A stretch of 64,000 nt of DNA from Stakelama pacifica (GTDB lineage Bacteria; Pseudomonadota; Alphaproteobacteria; Sphingomonadales; Sphingomonadaceae), in assembly GCF_004361835.1 (NCBI RefSeq), contig NZ_SNWD01000009.1, forward strand, positions 1 through 64,000, read 5' to 3'. The notes beneath the pieces are model-generated. The model did no database searches and was not told the DNA's origin. It worked only from the letters and a program-made list of their open reading frames with translations. Below, piece by piece: positions 19,103-27,649 of the stretch (its first letter is position 1; the number at the start of each line of letters is the position of its first letter). Both the position numbers and the translations under genes were made by a program.

Positions 19103-19822
19103 TTACCGGTCTGCCGGACGACGTATCCGGATCGGCTGATCGTCGGGCAGGCTCTTTTCGAACGCGGGACATGCGCGATAGCGAAGCCGGGTATCGAGGC
19201 ACAGCCATACCTCCTGCAACCATCCCCGCTTATCGGCGGTCAGCCGCATCATCCGCGTCGTGATACCCGGATTCGCCGCCGCGATGGCACGGGCAAGCTG
19301 ACCCGCGGTCAGATCCCGTTTGCGCGAGAGCGCCGCCATATCGGGATAGCGCAGATTCCCGAACAGCCGCGCCGATGTGGCGAAATAGGTCGTCGGCGTC
19401 ATGCCGGTGCACGTCCCGTGTTTGGCATATTCATGCTGAAGCAGCTGAGCCGAAGGCGTTGTGCAGATATGGCGGCGGATGACCGTTTGCGGCAGCACCG
19501 GCGCGGCCTTGCAATATTGCGGCCACTGATTTTCGCGCTTTCCGTCGGGCCAGAGCCCGTGCAGCGTAAAGCCGAAGCGGTTTTCCGGGTCGCACTGGAA
19601 GCTCGACGAAATATCGCTGCGGTGCGCGCATTGCTGCGGCGACCAGCTGATCGCCAGCGTATAGCCGCCGATGGGCAGCACGCGGCGCGGCTGCCCCTGG
19701 GTCGGCCCCTCGGCATGCGGCGGCGCGATCCGTTCCGGGATATTGCACTGATAGGATTGGGCCGCAGCGACACCCGGCGCCGCGCACACCAGCGCGGCCA
19801 GCGCCCCGGCGATCCGGTTCAT
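19103..19822 (-). CDS. RNase T2 family ribonuclease, exported
   Basis: 239 residues with an N-terminal signal peptide ending near VAAAQS. Both catalytic boxes are present: FTLHGLWPDG (CAS I) and HEYAKHGTC (CAS II), each supplying an active-site histidine, plus several cysteines suited to disulphides. Family members cut single-stranded RNA without base preference through 2',3'-cyclic phosphates; periplasmic RNase I of E. coli is one. The start overlaps the previous gene's stop by 4 bp. Confidence 0.93.
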   Translation of the reverse strand: MNRIAGALAALVCAAPGVAAAQSYQCNIPERIAPPHAEGPTQGQPRRVLPIGGYTLAISWSPQQCAHRSDISSSFQCDPENRFGFTLHGLWPDGKRENQWPQYCKAAPVLPQTVIRRHICTTPSAQLLQHEYAKHGTCTGMTPTTYFATSARLFGNLRYPDMAALSRKRDLTAGQLARAIAAANPGITTRMMRLTADKRGWLQEVWLCLDTRLRYRACPAFEKSLPDDQPIRIRRPADR

Positions 19823-20253
19823 TCGAACGTATCCGCGCCGACCGCTTCGTCGTTGGCGAACCATGCACGCGCGTCAGGCTGGAACAGCATGACCACCGCC
19901 GCTGCTTCGAGCAGCAGCGAAACGATCGCGATCACTGCGCCCAGGCCGTCGGGGAAACTGCCGCGTGCGAGCGACATGACATTGCTGAACAGGCTGATCG
20001 CGAAGAATATGACGATGATCCAGCGGGCGATATTGCTCGCCTTGCGCGCGGTGAAGAACCACAACAGCAGCGTGATGAGCGCGCCGATCGCGACGCTGCC
20101 CACCATGATCGCGGGACCGTAATCCTCCATCCCCGGACCGGCAGCCGCCATTTGCTGCATCGTCGCATCCCAGGCGACGACCATGTTGAGCAGTCCCACC
20201 ACAAAGGACAACAGATAAAAGATTTCGAACCGCTTGATCGATATCGGACGCAT
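19819..20253 (-). CDS. Hypothetical four-helix membrane protein
   Basis: 144 residues starting at the ATG after a GGGGGAG site; the frame continues upstream only as antisense of nadC. Four hydrophobic segments are seen (about 9-28, 47-66, 72-92, 103-121), with acidic ends. No family is assigned with certainty. It is translationally coupled to the RNase T2 gene by a 4-bp overlap. Confidence 0.7.
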   Translation of the reverse strand: MRPISIKRFEIFYLLSFVVGLLNMVVAWDATMQQMAAAGPGMEDYGPAIMVGSVAIGALITLLLWFFTARKASNIARWIIVIFFAISLFSNVMSLARGSFPDGLGAVIAIVSLLLEAAAVVMLFQPDARAWFANDEAVGADTFE

Positions 20254-20330
20254 GAAACGCCACTCCCCCTTCAAAAACCGGGCGCCGTTGTATGCGATTT
20301 TTCCACCGCGGGAAAGCAGCCGGATAGACG

Positions 20331-21173
20331 TCAGGCGGCGAAGAAATCCAGCCCGATATCGGCGGCGGGGGCGGACTGGGTCAGGCGACCGACGCTGATA
20401 TAGGTGACGCCGCTTTCGGCGATCGCGCGAATGGTTTCCAGCCGCACCCCGCCCGACGCCTCGGTCGGCACTCGCCCCGCGACCAGCGCCACGGCGCGGG
20501 CGAGCATAGCCGGGTCCATATTGTCGAGCAGCAGATGCGTCGCGCCGGCACCCAGCGCCGGTTCGATCTGATCGATCCGGTCGACCTCGACAATGATCCG
20601 CTCGATCCCGGCCGCGACCGCGCGGGCCACCGCCGCCTCCACCGATCCGGCAACCGCGACATGATTGTCCTTGATCATCGCGGCATCCCACAGCCCCATG
20701 CGATGATTGGTCGCGCCGCCCATGCGGGTCGCATATTTCTCAAGCACGCGAAGCCCGGGCAGCGTCTTTCGCGTGTCGAGCAGGGTCGCGCCCGTCTCAG
20801 CGATCCGGTCGACATAGGCGCGCGTCATCGTCGCAATACCCGAGAGATGCTGGACGGTGTTGAGCGCGGAGCGTTCGGCGGTCAGCATCGCACGCCCTTT
20901 GCCTTTCAGCCGCATCAGCTCGGTGCCCGCCGCGACCTGTTCGCCCTCTGCGACCAGCGTTTCGATCTCCACATCGGGATCGAGCGCGCGAAAAAACGCT
21001 TCGGCAAGCGGCAACCCAGCGACGCAGATCGCATCGCGCGTGTCCATGACGCCAGTGAACACCGCGTCTTCAGGAATCACCGCAGCCGAGGTAATATCGC
21101 CCGCGCTCCCCAAATCTTCGGCCAGCACAGCCTGTATAAAGGCGTCGCGATCAAATCCGTCGAGTTCGAACAT
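20331..21173 (-). CDS. nadC: Nicotinate-nucleotide pyrophosphorylase (quinolinate phosphoribosyltransferase)
   Basis: 280 residues from the ATG following AGGGGAGC; a 40-codon upstream extension covers repeat sequence and is rejected. It turns quinolinate and PRPP into nicotinate mononucleotide. Motifs are AEDLGSAGDITS, the NTVQHLSGIAT helix, DTRKTLPGLR, KYATRMGGATNHRMGL with K/H/R substrate ligands, and KDNH. nadA lies 2.6 kb upstream on the same strand, and nadB is not in the window. Confidence 0.96.
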   Translation of the reverse strand: MFELDGFDRDAFIQAVLAEDLGSAGDITSAAVIPEDAVFTGVMDTRDAICVAGLPLAEAFFRALDPDVEIETLVAEGEQVAAGTELMRLKGKGRAMLTAERSALNTVQHLSGIATMTRAYVDRIAETGATLLDTRKTLPGLRVLEKYATRMGGATNHRMGLWDAAMIKDNHVAVAGSVEAAVARAVAAGIERIIVEVDRIDQIEPALGAGATHLLLDNMDPAMLARAVALVAGRVPTEASGGVRLETIRAIAESGVTYISVGRLTQSAPAADIGLDFFAA

Positions 21174-21240
21174 ATGCTCCCCTTCGCAGGTCAGCGCCGA
21201 AACGCAAGGGGCATCCCAGCCCGCCTCGCTAAGCCAATCC

Positions 21241-21332
21241 TCATCGCGAGAAGCGCAGCGACGAAGCAATCCAGAGCGACGCACACGCCGCATCTGGATT
21301 GCCGCGCCCCTGCGGGGCTCGCAATGACGATC
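21241..21332. repeat. Dispersed imperfect-palindrome repeat, copy 1
   Basis: It starts TCATCGCGAGAAGCG and ends GGGGCTCGCAATGACGA, with an internal AATCCAG...CTGGATT pair, so the whole unit can fold on itself. A second, very similar copy lies at 25491-25580. It sits between the DUF2254 gene and nadC. Confidence 0.8.
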
Positions 21333-21362
21333 ATGCGATGGGTCCGCCCCCTATACCCGATA

Positions 21363-22667
21363 TCAGGCGTCGGTGAATTTCGCTACCGCACGGCGGACAT
21401 CCTCCAGCGCGGGGCCGTGCAGCGCGCCTTCGGCCTGTTCGAGCAGCAGCCGTGCCTCGCGCCGCAGCGATTCGATGCGCCCCCCGGCGGGATGGCCCGC
21501 ACTCGCATTATGGATCGATTCAACGAAAATCCGCGCGGCAAGCGGGCTTTCCGCCGCTGATGCGCGGATCGATCCGAAACCGCGCGACACGAAATGATCG
21601 AAATCATCGGCAAGCGCATAGACGCCCTGCTCGCCATAAGGCCGCCCGTCCGAATCGCAGGCAAGGTCGCGCTTCGCGAGCAACGCCGTCGCCGCCGACA
21701 GCCAGTGCAGGCAGGTGATCGCAGTGAACGGATCGTTGATCCCCGGCGAAAGCGCGCGCAGCCCGATCTCAACCAGTTCATCGAGCAGATATTCGATATC
21801 CTGTGCCGAGGTCCGACTGTCGCCGATCGCAAAGGCGCGGCGCAGCCGGTCGTCGACGCCTTCGCCAAACGTCCCCTCGACCTTGCAAATCGCCACATCG
21901 GGATGAACGAAATCGCCCGGTCGCACCGTCAGCCTTACGCTGATCCCCTGATCCTCGCAAACACTGCCCAGCGTATCGAAATCGATCACCTCGACATAGC
22001 CGGTTCGCTTTGCGCGCACCGGCGTCACCTCGCCGCTGGACGGCGCGATCCGCATCGTACCGTCGTCGGAATCGGGAAAGCGCGAATCGATTTCGCTCAG
22101 CGCGCGGCGGCCGATCGCGGCGACGACATTGTTGATCCGGATACTGTCGGGAACGTGATGGAGGAAATAGACCAGCACCCCGACCGATAGCATCGTCAGC
22201 GCGAGCGCGACGAGCAGCGACAGTTCGGGAACGAATCCCGGCTGCCCGCTATCGATCAGAAAGCCGCCCTCATCGGGCTGGCGCACGGTGCGCAGCACCA
22301 TCAGGCAATAGGTGAAATTGGCAATGAACACGCCCAGCGAAAGCTGATTGCCGCGATCGGTCATGAAATTGGTCAGCAGGCGCGGGCCATAGCTGCCCGA
22401 GGCATAGACCACCGCAGCGATGGTGATCGCGAACACCGTGCCCGCAACCGAGATCATGGACCCCGCAATGGTGGAAAGCAGCGAGCGCGCGCCGTCGGGC
22501 TTGGACGCATGCAACCAGCCGGCAGCGTCCAGCCAGTCGGGACCCAGCCGGACATCGATATAATAGGTCAGAAACGACAACAGGATCGCACCGATGGTGA
22601 GCACCGCCGGCAGGAACCAGTAGCTCGCATTCAACCGGACGACGAGCTGACGAAACCAGGCTTTCAT
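21363..22667 (-). CDS. DUF2254 membrane protein
   Basis: 434 residues. The N-terminal third has four hydrophobic helices (about 16-38, 62-90, 112-127, 145-166), with AGSMISVAGTVFAITIAAVV and SGSYGPRLL typical of DUF2254. The C-terminal part is soluble and includes GYVEVID, an AIGDSRTSAQD motif and ALSPGINDPFTA. A transport or membrane-integrity role has been proposed for the family but not proved. It stands between nadA and nadC. Confidence 0.9.
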   Translation of the reverse strand: MKAWFRQLVVRLNASYWFLPAVLTIGAILLSFLTYYIDVRLGPDWLDAAGWLHASKPDGARSLLSTIAGSMISVAGTVFAITIAAVVYASGSYGPRLLTNFMTDRGNQLSLGVFIANFTYCLMVLRTVRQPDEGGFLIDSGQPGFVPELSLLVALALTMLSVGVLVYFLHHVPDSIRINNVVAAIGRRALSEIDSRFPDSDDGTMRIAPSSGEVTPVRAKRTGYVEVIDFDTLGSVCEDQGISVRLTVRPGDFVHPDVAICKVEGTFGEGVDDRLRRAFAIGDSRTSAQDIEYLLDELVEIGLRALSPGINDPFTAITCLHWLSAATALLAKRDLACDSDGRPYGEQGVYALADDFDHFVSRGFGSIRASAAESPLAARIFVESIHNASAGHPAGGRIESLRREARLLLEQAEGALHGPALEDVRRAVAKFTDA

Positions 22668-22730
22668 TCGCCTAGAACGTAGCGCGGGCGAAACGGTTTC
22701 GCGCCGACGCCACGCTTCGGAGCGGACCGA

Positions 22731-23741
22731 TCAGTCGCCGGTGACTTTCAGCGGGCCGAGATCGCCCATGCCCACCGTCCCGCTTGCCATTGCCAGCATC
22801 CGGTCGAGGCTGGTCTTCGCTTTCAGGCGAAGCCCTTCCTCCATCTCGATCCGCGGCTCCAGATCGCGAAGCGCGATATACAGCTTCTCGATCGTGTTGA
22901 GCGCCATATAGGGGCAGATATTGCAGTTGCAGTTACCGTCCGCGCCCGGCGCACCGATGAAATTCTTGTCGGGCTTCGCCTTGGTCATCTGATGGATGAT
23001 ATGTGGTTCGGTCGCGACGATCAGCGTGTCGCCGTCCATGTCTTCGGAATATTTCAGGATGCCGCTGGTCGAACCGACATAATCGGCATGATCGACGATA
23101 TAGGCCGGGCATTCGGGATGCGCGGCGACGGGCGCGCCGGGATGTTTCGCCTTCAGCTTCAGAAGCTCGGTTTCGCTGAACGCCTCATGCACGATGCACA
23201 CGCCGGGCCAGAGCAGCATGTGGCGCCCGGTCTTGCGGGCGAGATAGCCGCCCAGATGGCGGTCGGGGCCGAAGATGATCTTTTGCTCAGGCGGAATCTG
23301 GCTGAGGATTTTCTCGGCCGACGAAGAGGTCACGATGATGTCGCTGAGCGCCTTCACCTCGGCCGAGCAGTTGATATAGGTCAGCGCGATATGATCGGGA
23401 TGTTCGGCGCGGAACGCCGCGAACTGTTCGGGCGGGCAGCTATCCTCCAGACTGCATCCGGCATCCATATCGGGCAGGATCACGGTCTTTTGCGGCGAGA
23501 GGATTTTCGCCGTCTCCGCCATGAAGCGCACCCCGCAAAAGGCGATGACATCGGCGTCGGTGTCCGCCGCCTTGCGCGACAGATCGAGGCTGTCGCCGAC
23601 AAAATCGGCAAGGTCCTGAATCTCCGGCCGCTGATAATAATGCGCCAGAATGACGGCGTTGCGCTCCTTGCGCAGCCGGTCGATCTCGGCCAGCAGATCG
23701 AGGCCGTTCAGGCTCCCGCCCATTCCGTTGCGTGCGTCCAT
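22731..23741 (-). CDS. nadA: Quinolinate synthase
   Basis: 336 residues from the ATG 13 bases after AAGGAG. It condenses iminoaspartate with dihydroxyacetone phosphate to quinolinate using one [4Fe-4S] cluster. Family signs: LAHYYQRPEIQDLADFVGDSL near the N-terminus, FCGVRFMAETAKIL, YINCSAEVKA, PDRHLGGYLA, a HPECPAYI stretch, and the C-terminal CNCNICPYM with a cluster cysteine. Together with nadC it covers two of the three de novo NAD steps. Confidence 0.96.
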   Translation of the reverse strand: MDARNGMGGSLNGLDLLAEIDRLRKERNAVILAHYYQRPEIQDLADFVGDSLDLSRKAADTDADVIAFCGVRFMAETAKILSPQKTVILPDMDAGCSLEDSCPPEQFAAFRAEHPDHIALTYINCSAEVKALSDIIVTSSSAEKILSQIPPEQKIIFGPDRHLGGYLARKTGRHMLLWPGVCIVHEAFSETELLKLKAKHPGAPVAAHPECPAYIVDHADYVGSTSGILKYSEDMDGDTLIVATEPHIIHQMTKAKPDKNFIGAPGADGNCNCNICPYMALNTIEKLYIALRDLEPRIEMEEGLRLKAKTSLDRMLAMASGTVGMGDLGPLKVTGD

Positions 23742-23797
23742 GGAAATTCGTCTCCTTATGCCCCGCCACATGGCGCGGCACGAGCCGGCGATCAAGG

Positions 23798-24550
23798 CTA
23801 TTGCTCGGTTGCGTCCTTACGATCGGCAAGCACATCGGCGATCGGGCGGCTGACGTCCCAGCGCTCGCGATCCTTGTCGGTGCGTTCGTCGGCAAAGGTC
23901 GCATGCACGGTCGCATCGATCCCGGCAGCGCGCAGCGGCATCGCGAAGCTGCGCTCGACCGCGCGCCGCGCCGAATCGCGGGCAAGCCGCATCGGAACCG
24001 CCTGACGCGCCTGATTGAGCAATTCCTGCTGCCCCGCCTTGCGATTGGCGGCATCGAGCCGCTCACCCGCATCGGTGAAGCGCAGCAACAGCCCGCCATC
24101 GTCATATTCCTTCATCGCATTCAGATCGACCTGCGGCCCGACCAGCTCGATCGGCGGCAGATGCACCTCCAGCGTCTTGGTCTGCGCATCCCAGGCGACA
24201 TCGCGGTCAGTGATTTTGGCAAGGTCGATCTGATACCGGACCATGCCCGGCATGATCAGCGTCTTTTTGGCGGAAAGGCCAAGCCGGCTCTGCGTCGAAG
24301 TCACCACCGCGACATAGCGTGCGGCAAAGGTCGACAGCTTCGCCTCTTCGCGCATCCCGGCAAGGCTGCCGCTGGCGATCGTCACCGGATCGGGGTCGAT
24401 CTTGCGGTCGAGATATTGGGTGAAGGCCCAGAAGGCACCCCCCGCCGCCATGGCCATCAGCGCCAGCACGCCCAGCACGATCAGGCAGCCGCGAAGCATA
24501 GCGCCGCCGCGCCGTTCGGCCTTCGCCTCGTTCACGCTGTCAGTACCCAT
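23798..24550 (-). CDS. DUF4230 membrane-anchored protein
   Basis: 250 residues from an ATG inside the end of the upstream hydrolase gene (19-bp overlap); the longer frame upstream is antisense-like. One hydrophobic anchor (about 20-42) is followed by an extracytoplasmic domain with STFAARYVAVVTSTQSRLG and ITDRDVAWDAQTKTLEVHLPP, the DUF4230 pattern. The C-terminal 40 residues are charged. Function is unknown. Confidence 0.75.
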   Translation of the reverse strand: MGTDSVNEAKAERRGGAMLRGCLIVLGVLALMAMAAGGAFWAFTQYLDRKIDPDPVTIASGSLAGMREEAKLSTFAARYVAVVTSTQSRLGLSAKKTLIMPGMVRYQIDLAKITDRDVAWDAQTKTLEVHLPPIELVGPQVDLNAMKEYDDGGLLLRFTDAGERLDAANRKAGQQELLNQARQAVPMRLARDSARRAVERSFAMPLRAAGIDATVHATFADERTDKDRERWDVSRPIADVLADRKDATEQ

Positions 24551-25389
24551 GCATCCCCCTCCGCCCGAACCCGGTCCCGGTCGCGCAAATCGATCAGATG
24601 CGCGAGCACCGAGCGCTCCGCCGCGCCGACCAGCCGAGGATCGAGCCCGACATACATGCGCTCGACCAGCGCCGGGACGCTGTGTGGCGTTTCGCCGAGC
24701 AGCCGGACGATCTGCCCCTCGCGCTGCTTGCGATGTCCGGCAAGGCCGCGCACGAAGCGCTGCGGCCGCTCGATCGGGTCGCCATGCGCGGGCAGATACA
24801 AAGCGTCGTCGCGCGCCATCAGTTTTTCCAGACTGGCCATATAATCGGCCATATTGCCGTCGGGGGGCGAAACCACTGTGGTGGACCAGCCCATGACATG
24901 ATCGCCGGTGAACAGGATATTCGATTCGCGCAGCGCGAAACACAGATGGTTCGACGTATGGCCCGGCGTCGCCACCGCCTCCAGCGTCCAGCCGCTCCCG
25001 CACACCGTCTCACCATCGGCGAGCACCCGGTCGGGGGCATAATCGCGATCAAAGGCCGCATCGGCGCGCGGACCGCTATCGTCGAGGATCAGCGCGGCGC
25101 AGCCGATGACCGGGGCGCCGGTCGCCCGCGCAAGCTCGCGCGCCAGCGGGCTGTGATCGCGGTGGGTATGGGTGCAGAGGATGGCGCGCACGGGACGCTC
25201 CGCAATCGCCGCGAGCAACGCTTCCAGATGCCGCGGATCGTCCGGGCCGGGATCGATCACCGCCAGATCGTCGGTCCCCACCAGATAGGTCTGGGTGCCG
25301 TTATAGGTATAAGGCGAGGGATTGGGGGCGAGGACCCGCGTAACCAGCGCGTCGATCCGCTCAATCCGGCCGGTGGGCGCGTCTTTCAT
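24532..25389 (-). CDS. Metallo-beta-lactamase-fold hydrolase
   Basis: 285 residues. The zinc motif THTHRDHS, a downstream GHTSNHLCF histidine, FTGDHVMGW and the late HGDP give the full set of metal ligands of the glyoxalase II/LACTB2-like branch. The C-terminal winged-helix-like part (VRGLAGHRKQREGQI) is also LACTB2-like. Substrate is unknown; thioester hydrolysis or RNA cleavage are both seen in relatives. It is coupled to the DUF4230 gene. Confidence 0.88.
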   Translation of the reverse strand: MKDAPTGRIERIDALVTRVLAPNPSPYTYNGTQTYLVGTDDLAVIDPGPDDPRHLEALLAAIAERPVRAILCTHTHRDHSPLARELARATGAPVIGCAALILDDSGPRADAAFDRDYAPDRVLADGETVCGSGWTLEAVATPGHTSNHLCFALRESNILFTGDHVMGWSTTVVSPPDGNMADYMASLEKLMARDDALYLPAHGDPIERPQRFVRGLAGHRKQREGQIVRLLGETPHSVPALVERMYVGLDPRLVGAAERSVLAHLIDLRDRDRVRAEGDAWVLTA

Positions 25390-25490
25390 ACAGGATCAGA
25401 TGGCCGCTGCGACAACCGGGCGCAAGGGGCATACCCGGCCTTCGCCCCTGTGCGCACCATGTTGTGACAAGCGTGCTTCGCAACCCGATC

Positions 25491-25580
25491 GTCATCGCGA
25501 GGAGCGAAGCGACGAAGCGATCCAGCGACACGCGCTGTCGTTGTGGATTGCCGCGCCCCTACGGGGCTCGCAATGACGAT
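25491..25580. repeat. Dispersed imperfect-palindrome repeat, copy 2
   Basis: It shares with 21241-21332 the arms TCATCGCGAG..AGCG.AGCGACGAAGC and GGATTGCCGCGCCCCT.CGGGGCTCGCAATGACGAT, with a divergent centre. It lies between the M56 gene stop and the hydrolase start. Confidence 0.8.
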
Positions 25581-25632
25581 GGTGCCATACCCTGGGATCG
25601 ATGCAGGCTGGTATAAGAGGAATTGCGCCCCC

Positions 25633-27198
25633 TCAGTCTTCGGATGCCTGCTGACGCCGCAGATCGGCTATCCCTGAATCGATTCCGGCCACCGCCTCTG
25701 CCCGTGTTTTGGCGGACAGCGCGTCATTTTCGGCAAGCGACGCGCGCGCTGCGACCAGTCCCTGCATCGCGGCCGCCAGCGCTACCTTTTTGTGCTGCAT
25801 CGCCTGTACCTTCGCCGCACCGGCTTCGCTGGCGATGCGCGCGATACGGTCGCGACAAACCAGAATGCGGACGACCCTGCCATTTTCCCGGGTTGTTTCC
25901 ACCGCCTGCGTGCCTGCGCCGCAGTCGCGCTCCTCGGTCCGGGGAATATCCTTCAGGCCCTCCTTCGTTTCCTCCATCGATGCGCGCATATCGGCCATCG
26001 CGCCTTCCAGATCATTGTCGGGGACGGCGGGCGCTTGTGGAGCTGCGGGCGGTTCGGCGCTTTGCGGGGCTGCCTCCGCCTGGACGGCCGAAACCGGAGC
26101 TACGGGCGCTGGGGGGGCGACCGGCGCGATCGGCGCGATCGGTTCCTCGCCCGGATGGCTCTCGGTGGTCGTCATGCTGCTGACACTGGTGCGCAGGTTC
26201 TCAGCCGCGCTGCTTCCCGACGCGGTCAGCCCCAGCCCGGCCATGGCGAGCACCGCCATGCCGGCCCCGCCCATCGCCATCCGGCGACGCGATACGCCCT
26301 TTGTCCGTGCAAGCATCTTCAGCCTCCCTTTCACATCGTTGATCGTGTGCAGATGGCAGGCGGCGGAGACCGCCCCGCCATGCGCCGATTTGACGATCGC
26401 CCGGCCATAGGCATGGCGCAGCGATCCTGCCCGACCGGCGAGCACCAGCGCATCGCACGCCATTTCCTGATCGGCCCGGAATGCCCGGAATGCGCGCCAG
26501 GCGATCGGATTGAACCAGTGGCAGGCGAGTACGATCAGCGCCGCCCAGTTGGCGTACAGGTCTCCGCGCAGATGATGGCCAAGCTCATGCGCCAGCGCGA
26601 GGTCGCGCTCCTGCGCATCATAGCGTTCGGAAAAATCACCGGGAAAAGCGACATATTTGCGCCACAGCCCGAAAGCGAGCGGCCCGGTCGCGGCATTGGT
26701 CTCGATCATCCGCACGCGTCCTTGCGCCAGAATCCGCTCATGGCGGCTCTGCGCCACCATCGCGCGGCAGAAATGGCGGTGGCGCAGCACGTGCCAGACG
26801 AGGAAGCCGATCGCGCCCAGCGCCCATAGCGCCACGATCAGCGTGAGGAGCGGCGCGCCGCCCGGCGTATCGGCAGGGCCGAGCACCGACGCGGATATGT
26901 CGCCGGGCACCGTCAATGTCAGCGGCGCGTGCGCTGCGATATCAGGCGGCAGCGTATCGGTCGCCATGACGCCCATCACCACTTCATGGCCGCTCGCTTC
27001 CGATAGAAACGGCGCGAACAGCGCGCTCCACTGCCGGTTGCCGGGAAGCGGCGGCAGCACCATCCGCAACAGCGGCAGCGCCCAGAGCCAGTAGGCAAGA
27101 CGCGGCCCCAATGCTTCGCGCAGCGGCTTTCGCACCACCAGCACCAGCAGCATCAACAGCGTCGATGCGATCAGCGTTTCGACGGCCCAGGCGATCAT
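25633..27198 (-). CDS. M56 family metallopeptidase (BlaR1/MecR1-like antirepressor)
   Basis: 521 residues. Membrane helices lie near 3-22, 32-50 and 115-140. The zinc-peptidase motif HELGHH is at 204-209, followed by ADQEMACDAL with the third ligand. A further helix at about 305-325 leads to a proline-rich linker and a charged C-terminal helical domain instead of a penicillin-binding sensor. It probably senses something in the periplasm and inactivates the BlaI-type repressor. The start overlaps the repressor stop by 4 bp. Confidence 0.88.
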   Translation of the reverse strand: MIAWAVETLIASTLLMLLVLVVRKPLREALGPRLAYWLWALPLLRMVLPPLPGNRQWSALFAPFLSEASGHEVVMGVMATDTLPPDIAAHAPLTLTVPGDISASVLGPADTPGGAPLLTLIVALWALGAIGFLVWHVLRHRHFCRAMVAQSRHERILAQGRVRMIETNAATGPLAFGLWRKYVAFPGDFSERYDAQERDLALAHELGHHLRGDLYANWAALIVLACHWFNPIAWRAFRAFRADQEMACDALVLAGRAGSLRHAYGRAIVKSAHGGAVSAACHLHTINDVKGRLKMLARTKGVSRRRMAMGGAGMAVLAMAGLGLTASGSSAAENLRTSVSSMTTTESHPGEEPIAPIAPVAPPAPVAPVSAVQAEAAPQSAEPPAAPQAPAVPDNDLEGAMADMRASMEETKEGLKDIPRTEERDCGAGTQAVETTRENGRVVRILVCRDRIARIASEAGAAKVQAMQHKKVALAAAMQGLVAARASLAENDALSAKTRAEAVAGIDSGIADLRRQQASED

Positions 27199-27563
27199 GG
27201 TTTCAGCTCCTTCAACAGGGCTTCGATCTCGGCGATATCATCGGCGGAAAGTTCGTCGCGTTCGGCCATATGCGCGACCAGCGGGGTCAGCCTGCCGCCG
27301 AACAGCCGGTCCATCAGGCGGCGCGATTCGCCGGTGACATATTCGCTGCGCGCAACGAGCGGGCGATAGAGGTAGCGCCGCCCCTCCGCCTCATGCGCAA
27401 TCACATTTTTGGAAAGCAGCCGCCCCAGCAGCGTCTTGACCGTATTCGCGCTCCAGTCGCGGTCCGCCGGGATGCGTTCTACCACTTCGGCGGCGGTCAG
27501 CGGGCTTTCGTCCCACAAAACCTCCATCACCGCATGTTCGGCTTCGCTGATCCGCTCGGTCAC
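27195..27563 (-). CDS. BlaI/MecI/CopY-type transcriptional repressor
   Basis: 122 residues. The N-terminal winged helix starts ISEAEHAVMEVLWDESPLTAAEVVERI, followed by WSANTVKTLLGRLLSKNVI and RRYLYRPLV, the penicillinase-repressor family pattern. The C-terminus is the dimer and cleavage region. Together with the M56 gene it forms a classic two-gene sensor/repressor operon. No beta-lactamase gene is seen nearby. Confidence 0.93.
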   Translation of the reverse strand: MTERISEAEHAVMEVLWDESPLTAAEVVERIPADRDWSANTVKTLLGRLLSKNVIAHEAEGRRYLYRPLVARSEYVTGESRRLMDRLFGGRLTPLVAHMAERDELSADDIAEIEALLKELKP

Positions 27564-27578
27564 GTCTCGCTCCTTATC

Positions 27579-27616
27579 GACTACATACGTAATCGCACAT
27601 GTTTACGCCTGTAGTC
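27579..27616. promoter_or_regulatory. Candidate BlaI operator
   Basis: Inverted arms GACTACA (27579-27585) and TGTAGTC (27610-27616) enclose A/T-rich sequence containing TACATACGTA and ACATGT. TACA/TGTA half-sites are the known recognition wording of BlaI/MecI proteins. It lies 16 bp upstream of the repressor start, so autoregulation is likely. Confidence 0.6.
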
Positions 27617-27649
27617 AATAGCCGGTGAACGACCGATGCGCGAAGGGGA

